From CAYQJL01 sp964573295 (lineage in GTDB: Bacteria; Eisenbacteria; RBG-16-71-46; CAIMUX01; WJJG01), in assembly GCA_964573295.1 (NCBI GenBank), contig CAZNJE010000017.1, positions 1 through 64,000 of the forward strand: 64,000 bases of DNA, given 5' to 3'. The notes under the pieces were generated by a model. That model was not told where the DNA came from. It did not search any database and saw nothing but the letters and a program-made list of their open reading frames with translations. Within the stretch, counting starts at the first letter, position 1. Each line of letters starts with the position of its first letter. Both the position numbers and the translations under genes were made by a program. Of this stretch, positions 1-8,247 are shown one piece after another.

Positions 1-1
1 G

Positions 2-46
2 GCACTCTACGAGACCCTCGACCTCTCGCGCTACCTGAGCACGTAG
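2..46 (+). CDS. C-terminal end of an unidentified protein (partial)
   Basis: An open frame entering from the left edge reads ALYETLDLSRYLST and stops at TAG (44-46). Only 14 residues are visible, so no family can be named. It is called because the codon choice resembles coding DNA of the region and the frame is open to the edge, but it could be chance. The next 190 bases, up to the PAS gene, hold no recognisable feature. Confidence 0.25.
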   Translation, partial: ALYETLDLSRYLST

Positions 47-238
47 GTCATACAGAAATCAGGGGACAACCTCCAATATGAGAAGTAGTTACGTGATCAG
101 CGCGGTAAAGTCGGGCTAGGGTCAGCGTCGACGCGGCAGAAGGCCATATGGCCAGGTCAGGGACAAGGTCAGCGGGTAGGTCAGTGGGAACTCTCCTCCG
201 TGCGAATCATCGCCAGCACCTTTCTTGCCAAGCATGAC

Positions 239-835
239 TCAATCGGAACCCGAGATGTCTCCATAGACCTTCGTCAGGCAGTCGGGGCAAAGTCCGTGGC
301 TGAAGCGTACGCCCGTGTGCGCGTGCAGATACTCCTCCACGGACTGCCAATAATTATCGTCCGACCGAACGACCCCGCACACTGAACAGATCGGCAAGAG
401 CCTGCGCAGCTCGACGATCTCCGTGACGTCTTCCAGGACAAGCAAGAAACGATCGCCGCCGTTTGCCTCGATCGCTGAAACAGACACCAGGAAGGCATAG
501 GAGTTCACCTCACCGTCCTTGCCCAGTTGCATGTTGGACCACTGCCGGACGACATCCTTGCCGCCATTCGACTCTTCTACGGAATGTCGAATCGGACACT
601 GTCGACACTGGGGCATTTGACCGCAAACGGCCGATGCATTATCAAGATGAGCACATCCCAGCACACTTCCGCATAGCTGCTTCCCGAGTACCTTCGCCGC
701 CGGGCCGACCAGAGCCTCCGCACCAGCGTTCATTGCATGGACATGGAGATCGGCATCCAGAATGAAGAGCGGCGCTGGAAACGCGTCCATGATCGCCCTG
801 ACCGTGAATGCACTCTGAGGTTCGGTTGTCTCCAT
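239..835 (-). CDS. PAS-domain sensory protein with C-terminal zinc-ribbon-like Cys motif
   Basis: Stand-alone 198-residue protein. Residues about 10-140 form a PAS fold (AFPAPLFILDADLHVHAMN start, VLEDVTEI end). The PAS core has a Cys-rich loop with CxxxxxxCxxC spacing, often seen in PAS domains with redox or cofactor roles. The last 55 residues (PICSVCGVVRSDDNYWQSVE ... FSHGLCPDCL) are a known tail of PAS-containing histidine kinases and PP2C-type regulators, where two CxxC pairs lie around a W-xx-VE-Y segment. No kinase, phosphatase or GGDEF domain follows, so it probably acts as a detached sensor or adaptor in the cytoplasm. A strong ribosome site (GGAGGAAGG) precedes the ATG at 835. The tandem repeats upstream separate it from rsmG. 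Family assignment is firm; ligand and partner are unknown. Confidence 0.8.
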   Translation of the reverse strand: METTEPQSAFTVRAIMDAFPAPLFILDADLHVHAMNAGAEALVGPAAKVLGKQLCGSVLGCAHLDNASAVCGQMPQCRQCPIRHSVEESNGGKDVVRQWSNMQLGKDGEVNSYAFLVSVSAIEANGGDRFLLVLEDVTEIVELRRLLPICSVCGVVRSDDNYWQSVEEYLHAHTGVRFSHGLCPDCLTKVYGDISGSD

Positions 836-859
836 GTGCGACCTTCCTCCACGTCATGA

Positions 860-950
860 GCTCACGTCATCGGCTCGCATCATGAGCTCACGTCATCGGC
901 TGGCGTCATCGGCTCGCGTTATGAGCTCGCGTCATCGGCTGGCGTCATCG
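860..950. repeat. 13-bp tandem repeat (about 7 units)
   Basis: Seven imperfect copies of a 13-base unit of the type GCTCACGTCATCG / GCTGGCGTCATCG lie just upstream of the PAS gene. The unit length is not a multiple of three and no frame is conserved, in line with non-coding DNA. Confidence 0.8.
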
Positions 951-1082
951 GCCTGTCCCGTCGCGTAGCGTCCCAGGTGCGCGCACACCATACAGCTCAT
1001 CTGCCGGGATACGACACGATAGAACACATCCGTCCTGATGTGACAGCGCACCGCATAGCGATTCCAATGCAATACCGCAAGA

Positions 1083-1226
1083 CACGGTGGTCCGGATGCT
1101 ACCGAGCCTCGTGCCCTACACGGTGGTCCGGATGTTACAGAGCCCCGTGCCCTACACGGTGGTCCGGATGTTACAGAGCCCCGTGCCCTACACGGTGGTC
1201 CGGATGCTACACAGCCCCGTACCCTG
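1083..1226. repeat. 36-bp tandem repeat, four copies
   Basis: Four head-to-tail copies begin at 1083, 1119, 1155 and 1191, each 36 bases, starting CACGGTGGTCCGGATG. Middle copies are almost identical; the first and last have drifted by a few bases. There are no unique spacers, so it is a minisatellite and not a CRISPR array. It fills most of the gap between the PAS gene and the end of rsmG. The period of 36 recurs in the mnmE insertion and in the oriC repeat, with different sequence. Confidence 0.9.
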
Positions 1227-1249
1227 GCCACCTTCCACAGGTCCGAGAT

Positions 1250-1987
1250 CTATCCCTTCGACTCAGTACGGGACAGGCAGATCAGCTTAGGGCGAGACCA
1301 TGGAACGTCGACCTGATCTTCCAGAACCCAGCCCTTGCGTCGCATGACCTTGGCAGCCGTGACGAGCTCGGTGTCCAGACGTTCCCCTTTAAATGTGATC
1401 AGGCGCACTCCGGGCCGCGCGATCCCATCGAGATACGGCAATGTCTTCTTCAGAGAACCGACGGCCCGCATCAAAATGAAGTCGAAGCTGGTGTCATCCA
1501 GATTCTCCACTCGATTATCCACGATCTCAACGCCCCGAGCGAGAGGCTTCGGCAGCAGATCAACCATATGCTCCAGGAACAGCGTCTTCTTCCGGCTAGA
1601 ATCAAGCAGCACCATCTGGATCTCGGGCCGGGCCATCTTGATGACAAGTCCAGGCAGGCCCCCTCCAGTGCCTACGTCGATCCAGCGATCGCCCGCCCGG
1701 GGCTGAGCGATCAAGAGGGGCCCCAAGCTGGCGCCAAGGTGCTTCGGAACCAGGAATGGGAGATCGTGCGGAGACACGAGGCCGCTGCGCTCGTTCCATA
1801 GGCTCACTTGATGGCAGTACAGCGCCATCCAATCAGCTGCCTGCGACTCGATCTCGAGACCGTGGCAACGAACCTGCTCAATGAGGTGCTGGACCTGTGA
1901 ACGCCAGCTCTCCAACGGATCACCCGACACGTGCGACTCCGACTTCCATAAGACCAGATTCTCCAGAGATGGATTCGTCAGCTCCAA
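1250..1987 (-). CDS. rsmG: 16S rRNA (guanine527-N7)-methyltransferase RsmG
   Basis: Class I SAM-dependent methyltransferase that makes m7G527 in 16S rRNA. The SAM-binding loop DVGTGGGLPG is at residues 104-113, the acidic residue after beta-2 in VLLDSSRKK at about 126-134, and the family motif RAVGSLKKTLPY follows. The 245-residue length exceeds the usual ~210 because of about 30 extra N-terminal residues. The start at 1987 is a TTG with a weak ribosome site, so a later start is possible. It is the last gene of the minus-strand operon that begins at rpmH, 51 bp after mnmG. The gidA-gidB order next to oriC is the classic arrangement. Confidence 0.93.
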   Translation of the reverse strand: MELTNPSLENLVLWKSESHVSGDPLESWRSQVQHLIEQVRCHGLEIESQAADWMALYCHQVSLWNERSGLVSPHDLPFLVPKHLGASLGPLLIAQPRAGDRWIDVGTGGGLPGLVIKMARPEIQMVLLDSSRKKTLFLEHMVDLLPKPLARGVEIVDNRVENLDDTSFDFILMRAVGSLKKTLPYLDGIARPGVRLITFKGERLDTELVTAAKVMRRKGWVLEDQVDVPWSRPKLICLSRTESKG

Positions 1988-2038
1988 TACCAGTCAACCG
2001 GCCCGCCACGCGGTCCCTGCGCGACGTCCCGCGCGACG

Positions 2039-4432
2039 CTAGGTGTCTCCCCCGGCGCGACTCCGCGACCGGCCCCGGATGTAGACAGCCAGTACGAAGA
2101 CATCGCTCGGCGAAACCCCTGGTATCCGGCTGGCCTGTCCAATCGTGCCCGGGCGGTGCTCCTTCAGCCGCTCGCGGGCCTCCTGCGACAGGGCCTCGGG
2201 AGGATCGGCAGCCACCCAATCGGGAATGCGTTGTGACTCGATCGCCCGGGTTCTGCGGATCTCTCGATCTTGCTTGAGAATATATCCCGCATACTTGATC
2301 TCGGCCATCAGCGCTGTCCGGTCCGTATCCCCGAGGGCCGACTCGTATCCGATCGACTCCAGCGCCTCGAAGTCCACTTCGGGCCTCTTCAAAAGCTCCG
2401 CCAGCGTCTTGCCGACATCCTCCCGATCAAACACGACGTCCCCGGATTCGCACGAGGTGAGCACTACGCTTTCCAAGCTGAGTGCGGCATCTCCTGAGTC
2501 GCACACCGGACTCTTCGTCCCGCTCGCCGCCCTATCCACGGCAGATGCGGGATCTTCCGTGCCGCATGTGGCAGTATCCGAGCCGGATGCGGCAAGATCG
2601 CCAGCCGTGAGACGCCGCCGCTCGAGGCGTCCCCTTTCGCGATCAATACGGTTCCAGCGCTCCTGACACATCCGCCAATCCGTATCGCGCAAGAGGCCCA
2701 ACTCGTGGCCTATCCGTGACAAGCGCTGATCCGCGTTGTCCTGCCGCAACCGGAGCCGGTACTCCGACTGGGAAGTGAACATCCGGTAAGGCTCGGTCGG
2801 CAGCTTCGTGACGAGATCATCGATCAGCACGCCGATGTAGGCCTGATCCCGGCGCAGGATCAGCGACGGACGACCGGTTAGCCAGCAGAAGGCATTGAGC
2901 CCGGCCACGATCCCTTGTGTGGCAGCTTCCTCGTACCCGGAGGTCCCGTTGATCTGACCAGCGGCATACAGACCTTCGAATCCGCGAACTGACAGCGTGG
3001 CATCGATTTGAGATGTCAACAGGAAGTCGTACTCGACCGCGTATCCAGGGTGAACGATCCGAGCCTCCTCCAATCCCGGAATCGATCGGACATAGGCATG
3101 TTGCACGTCTTCCGGCATCGAGGTGGAGATTCCGTTCGGGTAGATGAGACTCGACTCCAGACCCTCGGGCTCAAGGAACACATGATGGCTGGTCCGATCC
3201 GGGAACCGGACGATCTTGTCTTCGATCGACGGGCAGTACCTCGGACCAATACCTTCGATTCTACCGTTGTAGAGGGGCGAACGGCCCAGCGCCGCGCGGA
3301 GAATCTCGTGGGTTTGCTCGGTCGTTCGCGTGACATGGCACAGCACGCGGTTACGCACCTGCGCATCCTCGAAGTACGAGAATCGGGGTGGGGGTTCGTC
3401 ACCCGGTTGCTCCTCCACCCGGGCGAAATCGATCGTTTCCCGTGCCAGTCGCGGAGGCGTGCCGGTCTTCAAGCGTCCAAGTTGAAGGCCCATGGCCTGT
3501 AAGCAGCTGCTCAGCTGTCCTGCTGGAGGTTCTCCTCGGCGCCCTCCGGCACGCACGAGGTCACCGGTGTGCAGCTTCCCCCGCAAGAACGTGCCAACCG
3601 TCAGCACAATGGCTCGAGCCCCAACCGCAGCTACCCCTTGCAAGCGAAGCACGGGTGGTAACCCCGCGTAAGGCCCGCTTTTCCTTGGCGTTCGTGCCAG
3701 ACTGCCAAGACCGAGCGAGCCGGAGGGAGTCTCACCGCTGGAATGTGCTCCTCCAGCGGTCACGCCGGACCAGTCCACCGGCGCCAGGACGACACCGTGC
3801 ACGCGCCGACGGCCGCGCCCTTGCTGGAGTTGGTGCCCCGGGCCAGATCCAGGCCGGTCCCCGGGCCGGGGACCGGGTTGGTGCCCGCATTCGTGCCCGG
3901 GTTCGTGCTCGACTCGGCACGCCGACCGAGCCGAGTCGTCGGATCGATCAAGGACATCCGCACTCGCTCGGTCTGCTTCACGCCATGTCCCCGCAGCAGG
4001 TGAGGCCGCCTCTTCCCATTGTATTTCCGTAACTTCCGCTTCCAGAATAATCAGGTTCTCTTCCCCGACCAACCGGCGGAGTGCTTCGGCGGCATACGCA
4101 TCACGATCGGCTTGAGCCCGGGGAGCGCGAACCGCCGGTCCCTTCCGACGATTGAGCAGCCGGTAGTGAATGCCGGCATGATCGATGAGGCGGCCCATCA
4201 ACCCGCCCAGAGCGTCGATCTCACGCGCCAACTGCCCCTTCGCCAATCCTCCAATGGAAGGATTGCACGACATGCGGGCGAGTCCGGATGCGTCGAAGGT
4301 AACCAGTCCCACACGGATCCCGAGTCGTGACAAGCTCCAGGCTGCCTCGATGCCCGCATGGCCACCTCCCACGACGAGAACCTCGACGGTGTTCGGCGGC
4401 AAGAAGGCCTTTTTTTTCGCGTGTTTTGACAC
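2039..4432 (-). CDS. mnmG: tRNA uridine-5-carboxymethylaminomethyl modification enzyme MnmG (GidA), with two low-complexity insertions
   Basis: FAD-dependent subunit that works with MnmE to place (carboxymethyl)aminomethyl groups on U34 of tRNAs. Seen: dinucleotide fold VGGGHAGIEAA (21-31), SCNPSIGGLAKGQLAREIDA (55-74), GPRYCPSIEDKI with the conserved Cys (396-407), GLYAAGQINGTSGYEEAA (487-504), MFTSQSEYRLRLRQDNAD (551-568) and the MnmE-binding helical C-terminus ending near IPGVSPSDV. At 797 residues it is about 170 longer than normal. Extra sequence sits at about 141-262 (Gly/Pro/His-rich, with GHQPGPRPGDRPGSGPGH) and 608-672 (Ala/Ser/Asp-rich). The family's core motifs are all intact, so the enzyme is probably active. 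It is separated by 19 bp from mnmE upstream. The insertions are tolerated at positions expected to be surface loops, by inference. Confidence 0.95.
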   Translation of the reverse strand: MSKHAKKKAFLPPNTVEVLVVGGGHAGIEAAWSLSRLGIRVGLVTFDASGLARMSCNPSIGGLAKGQLAREIDALGGLMGRLIDHAGIHYRLLNRRKGPAVRAPRAQADRDAYAAEALRRLVGEENLIILEAEVTEIQWEEAASPAAGTWREADRASADVLDRSDDSARSACRVEHEPGHECGHQPGPRPGDRPGSGPGHQLQQGRGRRRVHGVVLAPVDWSGVTAGGAHSSGETPSGSLGLGSLARTPRKSGPYAGLPPVLRLQGVAAVGARAIVLTVGTFLRGKLHTGDLVRAGGRRGEPPAGQLSSCLQAMGLQLGRLKTGTPPRLARETIDFARVEEQPGDEPPPRFSYFEDAQVRNRVLCHVTRTTEQTHEILRAALGRSPLYNGRIEGIGPRYCPSIEDKIVRFPDRTSHHVFLEPEGLESSLIYPNGISTSMPEDVQHAYVRSIPGLEEARIVHPGYAVEYDFLLTSQIDATLSVRGFEGLYAAGQINGTSGYEEAATQGIVAGLNAFCWLTGRPSLILRRDQAYIGVLIDDLVTKLPTEPYRMFTSQSEYRLRLRQDNADQRLSRIGHELGLLRDTDWRMCQERWNRIDRERGRLERRRLTAGDLAASGSDTATCGTEDPASAVDRAASGTKSPVCDSGDAALSLESVVLTSCESGDVVFDREDVGKTLAELLKRPEVDFEALESIGYESALGDTDRTALMAEIKYAGYILKQDREIRRTRAIESQRIPDWVAADPPEALSQEARERLKEHRPGTIGQASRIPGVSPSDVFVLAVYIRGRSRSRAGGDT

Positions 4433-4451
4433 CTATCCCCTCGGTGCTCGA

Positions 4452-6608
4452 TCATTTCCCGACGCAGAAGCGCGAGAAGATCTCTTCCAGGATTAGTGGA
4501 CCTGCCCGGCGTCCCAGTAACTCCCCCACCGCATCTATCGCGGCTCGCAGTTCACAAGCGATGAGTTCCTCGCCTTCACCGGCTTTGATCATCGACTGGG
4601 CTAGCCGCAGCGATCCGATCGCCTCTTCGACCAACCCTCGTTGCCGATCCCCGACCAGGAGCGCCTGTGCGGGATCTCCCGCACCGGCTCGAAGTCGCCC
4701 CATCAGCTGCTCACGTAGAGCACAGGTCCCCGTAGCGGCCACAACCGAGGAAGGTACTACCGCGATCCTGGACGGGATCCGCGCGACGCCAGGTGAAACC
4801 CGCATGATCGCTGAGGGATCACGGGTGATCGCAGAAGGATCCCACATGATCGCAAAGGGATCCCGCGTGCTGGCGCACCTATCCCCGGTAGCGGGCGCGC
4901 CGGACACATCAGCCCCGGAAATCTTTACCGAATCGTCAGTTGTGGGCTCTCCGGCGCGGCCTGCCGCGTCAACGAGTCGCTGCCAGTCTGGATGCGGTCC
5001 CAAATCCCACTTGTGAAGCGCCACCACAATGTCACCCATCCCCGTAGCCGATGCGGCGTCCGGCGTGACGTCTGATGCGACACCCTGTCTGGCATCCAAT
5101 GCGAGATCCGGCATGGTATCCGCCGCGAGATCCGACGCGGCATCCGCCGCGAGATCCGACGCGGCATCCGACGTGGCATCCGATCCGAACTCCGACGCGG
5201 CATCTGGCGTGGCATCCGATCCGAACTCCGACGCGGCATCTGGCGTGGCATCCGATCCGAGATCCGGTTCGAAATTCGACGTTGTGCGCGGCGCTGTATG
5301 CGGCGCCGTGCGCAACCCGGAATTCTGAGCTGCCCCCGACTGATCGTCCTTTCGCAATCCCCTTTGCAATTCCGCGAGTTGCGTTGACACGTCCTCGGGA
5401 CTCGCTCGAGATGCATCCACAACTAGAACCACGAGCGTGGCCGAAGCCAGCGCATCGCGGGTACGGCGCTGACCTTCTTGCTCGATGACGGATCGTGCCC
5501 TTTCCGATTCGGCCTCATCCGGGCCATCTGCGGCCGCACCTGCTGTATCCAGCTCAGGCTCATCCGCCCCACCCATATCCAGCTCACGCTCATCCGGCCT
5601 AGCCGTAGCCGGCTCAGGCTCATCCAGTCCAGCCGTGTCGAGTAGTGAGATCGGAAGCCCTTCCCATTCCACCCACGCTTCCAACGCATCACGCGTCGTC
5701 CCGGCTTCGCACGAGACAATCGCGCGATCCCGGGCCAGAAACGCGTTGAACAGGGAGGACTTGCCGGCGTTGGGACGGCCGACCAGGGCGATGCGAATGC
5801 CTTCCTCAAGCATGCGTCCTGCGCATCCTGATCTCGCCAAGGCTTGAAGTTTCTGTAAGATGTGATCGACAGCCTTCACTCTCGGCTCAAAGGCATGTCT
5901 CGGGTGACGGTCCTCCAACCGCGAACCGTTGATCGAGCCACCATCCGTCGGCTCTCGATCGCCCGAGCTTCGTCGGCCGCTTTCCCGCTCGCGATCGCCC
6001 GAGCTTCGTCGGCCGCTTCCTCCATCTCCATCTGCCGGGTCGGACATCAGGACATCAGGAGCGGCGTCTTCCTCGAGGTCCAGATGAGCTTCCAGAACCG
6101 CCATGACACCGGTCAGGTCGGAAAGCACCTCCTCAAGCGACGCGCGGAGACTACCGGAGAGAATGCGCATGGCGGCTCGGGCTCCGGCTGCCGAACGGGC
6201 CGCGATCAGCGCCGCAATAGCTTCGGCTTGCGCGAGATCCATCTTGCCGTTCAGGTACGCGCGAAGCGTGAACTCACCCTCCCGTGCCGGGCGTGCGCCC
6301 TGTCGCTGCAGAATCGCAACGAGGCGGGTCGTGACGTACGGGCCCCCGTGGCAGGTCATCTCCACCATGTCCTCGCCGGTGTAGCTGCGCGGGGCCCGGA
6401 AGAGAGTGACGACGACCTGATCCAGGAGCTCATTGCCGTCGAAGAGCTCTCCGAAGCGACACCGCTGCGAACCCAGTTCAGCGAGCGGCTTGCGCAGCCG
6501 AACACATGCATCCGCGATGGGGATGGCCTCCGGACCGGAGAGGCGGACGATCGCCAGCGCACCAGTCCCGGGCGGCGTAGCCTGGGCAACGATCGTGTCT
6601 TCATACAT
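4452..6608 (-). CDS. mnmE: tRNA modification GTPase MnmE with four low-complexity insertions
   Basis: GTPase partner of MnmG. The N-terminal folate-binding domain (1-120) starts DTIVAQATPPGTGALAIVRL. The helical domain is split around the G domain. P-loop GRPNAGKSS is at 277-285, DTAG at 324-327, and the C-terminal SRFCVGK carries the catalytic Cys region. The protein has 718 residues against about 450 for the family. Extra segments lie at about 181-238 (RRSSGDRE repeats), 328-375, 420-525 (12-residue SDATPDAASEFG repeats) and 548-622 (DPSAIxR repeats). The G4 guanine-specificity motif, normally NKxD, reads HKWD at 532-535, so the key Asn is replaced by His. The G domain is thus heavily interrupted between G3 and G4. 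The gene is intact and lies in the expected operon position; whether it still prefers GTP is open. Confidence 0.94.
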   Translation of the reverse strand: MYEDTIVAQATPPGTGALAIVRLSGPEAIPIADACVRLRKPLAELGSQRCRFGELFDGNELLDQVVVTLFRAPRSYTGEDMVEMTCHGGPYVTTRLVAILQRQGARPAREGEFTLRAYLNGKMDLAQAEAIAALIAARSAAGARAAMRILSGSLRASLEEVLSDLTGVMAVLEAHLDLEEDAAPDVLMSDPADGDGGSGRRSSGDRERESGRRSSGDREPTDGGSINGSRLEDRHPRHAFEPRVKAVDHILQKLQALARSGCAGRMLEEGIRIALVGRPNAGKSSLFNAFLARDRAIVSCEAGTTRDALEAWVEWEGLPISLLDTAGLDEPEPATARPDERELDMGGADEPELDTAGAAADGPDEAESERARSVIEQEGQRRTRDALASATLVVLVVDASRASPEDVSTQLAELQRGLRKDDQSGAAQNSGLRTAPHTAPRTTSNFEPDLGSDATPDAASEFGSDATPDAASEFGSDATSDAASDLAADAASDLAADTMPDLALDARQGVASDVTPDAASATGMGDIVVALHKWDLGPHPDWQRLVDAAGRAGEPTTDDSVKISGADVSGAPATGDRCASTRDPFAIMWDPSAITRDPSAIMRVSPGVARIPSRIAVVPSSVVAATGTCALREQLMGRLRAGAGDPAQALLVGDRQRGLVEEAIGSLRLAQSMIKAGEGEELIACELRAAIDAVGELLGRRAGPLILEEIFSRFCVGK
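5176..5265. repeat. In-frame 36-bp tandem repeat inside mnmE
   Basis: Copies beginning at 5176, 5212 and 5248 are 36 bases apart and encode, on the minus strand, a 12-residue unit (SDATPDAASEFG). Shorter, related 24-base units flank it (5100-5175). All units are multiples of three, so the reading frame of mnmE is kept. Confidence 0.85.
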
Positions 6609-6725
6609 AGGAGATCACGCGACAATGGCGACCCAAGCGGGCCGCCATCGCCTTTCCATTCGTGTCCGGCCTATCCGTTCCGGCCGGGGGAGCCGCTACC
6701 GCTGGTATTGCCGCTACCGCTGGTA

Positions 6726-8180
6726 CTAGCGACGACCCTTGTGATGGGTGCGGCGGCGTCCGTAGGTAATTCCCTGCTTGGATTCGCCTTCGCCGTTTCC
6801 TTCACCTTCCTCGTCGTCCTTCTCGCGCACCGAATCGGGGATATTGAAGTAGTTGCTGTCGAAGATCGCACGCGTGACCTTGCGCTGCGGCTGGGCGTCC
6901 TCACCCTGACCACCCTGACCACCCTGGCCACGCTGCTGACCGCGCTGGCCTCCGCGTCCTCGGCGGGAACCGCTTTCCCGACGGCGGCCCTCACCCCGGC
7001 CACGATGGCCCCCGAGATCCTCGGCTGGGGATGGCACCGCTGCGGATTCCTCGGTTTCGCCCGAGAGTACGGCATCCTTGCGGCGATCCTCGAGACGGTC
7101 CTCAGGACGCTCCTCGCGGGCCTCCTCACGGGGATCATCACGGCGCCCCCCGCGCCGCTCCTCGCGGGCCCCCTCACGAGGATCATCACGGCGCCCCCCG
7201 CGCCGCTCCTCGCGGGCCTCCTCACGGGGATCCTCACGACGCTCCTCGCGGGCCTCCTCATGCCCGCGATCCCGTCGAAGCGAACCCCGCTCGCCACGAC
7301 CATGACGGCCGGCGCGCCCGCCGCGATCACCAAACCCTCCGCGCTGGCCACCCTCGGTTCGGCCGACGGCCTCATCCCGATCCCGCGCCTCTTCTCGATC
7401 CATGGTCTCTCCGCTTGCTGGACGGCCACTCCGGTCACCGCGTGGTCCTCGGCCTCCGCGGCGGGGGCCACCGTCGCCCCGATCGGAGCGACCACGGCCA
7501 CCACGGCGACCACGGCCGTCGCCCGATGGGGCGCCCGCCGCCCTCCCCGACGCACTCACCGCCACGCGCTTGGTATGGCCCTCTCCCACCGCGCGGGTGG
7601 AGATCCCTTCCATATCGGCCAGTTCCAGATGCACGATACGACGCTCGTCGGCCGGCAACGGTTCGGTCATGACGTCGCGCGAGCTACTCCGCGCCCGCTC
7701 GGCGAGGTCGTGCGCCTTCTTGCGAAGCTGCTCGATCCGCCGTTTGCGATAGCCGGCCACGTCGACCCGCACTCGGATCGTCTCGTCCTGCTGGCCCACC
7801 ATACGAGAGATCAAGTGCTGCAGCGCCTTGAGCGTATCGCCGCCGCGGCCGATCAGGAGACCGTCGGACTCCTGGGTCTCGATCTCGACCTCGTAAGCAT
7901 CGTCGGCACGCAGAACGCGATGCTCGACGTTGACCTGCATCCGCTCGAACAACTCCCGGACGATTCCGTGGATCATCCGCTGGGCCTCAGACTTCTTCCA
8001 TACCTTGACCCGAACTGAACGTCCTCTCAGGAAACCGAACATTCCGCCGCCGCGGTTCTCGTCCACAACCTCGTATTCCACCTGGTTTGGGGTCGTCTCG
8101 AGCCGGTCGCATGCCGCCTGAAGTGCCTCTTCGACGTTTTTCCCCTCAATCACAACGGTGTCTTCGGCCTGCTTCTGCAT
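6726..8180 (-). CDS. jag: Jag/KhpB-type RNA-binding protein with long Arg-rich repeat tail
   Basis: Jag_N domain (about 6-58, VVIEGKNVEEALQAACDRL ... GGGMFGFLRG), a KH domain with the GxxG loop IGRGGD (110-115) and an R3H domain (about 175-210, ERRIVHLELADMEGISTRAV). Such proteins bind RNA and are genetically linked to YidC and cell-wall control. The start chosen is ATG 8180: AAAGGA lies 6 bases upstream, whereas the ATG at 8186 is directly joined to it and the frame extends to 8231 without another good site. The last ~270 residues are Arg/Gly/Glu-rich low complexity, including a 16-residue unit (REEAREERRGGRRDDP). A short conserved-looking end (IFDSNYFNIPDSVREKDDEE) follows, so the tail resembles an intrinsically disordered RNA-binding extension. 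The gene lies 47 bp... downstream of yidC in the same operon. Confidence 0.88.
   Translation of the reverse strand: MQKQAEDTVVIEGKNVEEALQAACDRLETTPNQVEYEVVDENRGGGMFGFLRGRSVRVKVWKKSEAQRMIHGIVRELFERMQVNVEHRVLRADDAYEVEIETQESDGLLIGRGGDTLKALQHLISRMVGQQDETIRVRVDVAGYRKRRIEQLRKKAHDLAERARSSSRDVMTEPLPADERRIVHLELADMEGISTRAVGEGHTKRVAVSASGRAAGAPSGDGRGRRGGRGRSDRGDGGPRRGGRGPRGDRSGRPASGETMDREEARDRDEAVGRTEGGQRGGFGDRGGRAGRHGRGERGSLRRDRGHEEAREERREDPREEAREERRGGRRDDPREGAREERRGGRRDDPREEAREERPEDRLEDRRKDAVLSGETEESAAVPSPAEDLGGHRGRGEGRRRESGSRRGRGGQRGQQRGQGGQGGQGEDAQPQRKVTRAIFDSNYFNIPDSVREKDDEEGEGNGEGESKQGITYGRRRTHHKGRR
7085..7262. repeat. In-frame 48-bp tandem repeat inside jag
   Basis: A unit starting GATCATCACGGCG recurs at 7133 and 7181 (48 bases), with diverged partial copies on both sides. 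On the minus strand it encodes 16 residues rich in Arg, Glu and Asp. The period keeps the frame. Confidence 0.8.
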
Positions 8181-8247
8181 GATCATTCCTTTCTGTGTTG
8201 CTCGTCGCGCGGATGGCCGTTCTCGGGCCACATGGAATTCGCGTCCG

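Noticed and set aside
1083..1226. CRISPR array
   Set aside because: Repeats are directly joined with no unique spacers and no cas genes are near.
977..1801. 274-codon plus-strand frame over the 36-bp array and rsmG
   Set aside because: The array is open by chance in this frame and the rest is antisense to rsmG.
5862..8018. 718-codon plus-strand frame opposite mnmE and jag
   Set aside because: It is antisense to two well-supported genes, is dominated by repeats, and matches no family. High GC and the repeats keep it open.
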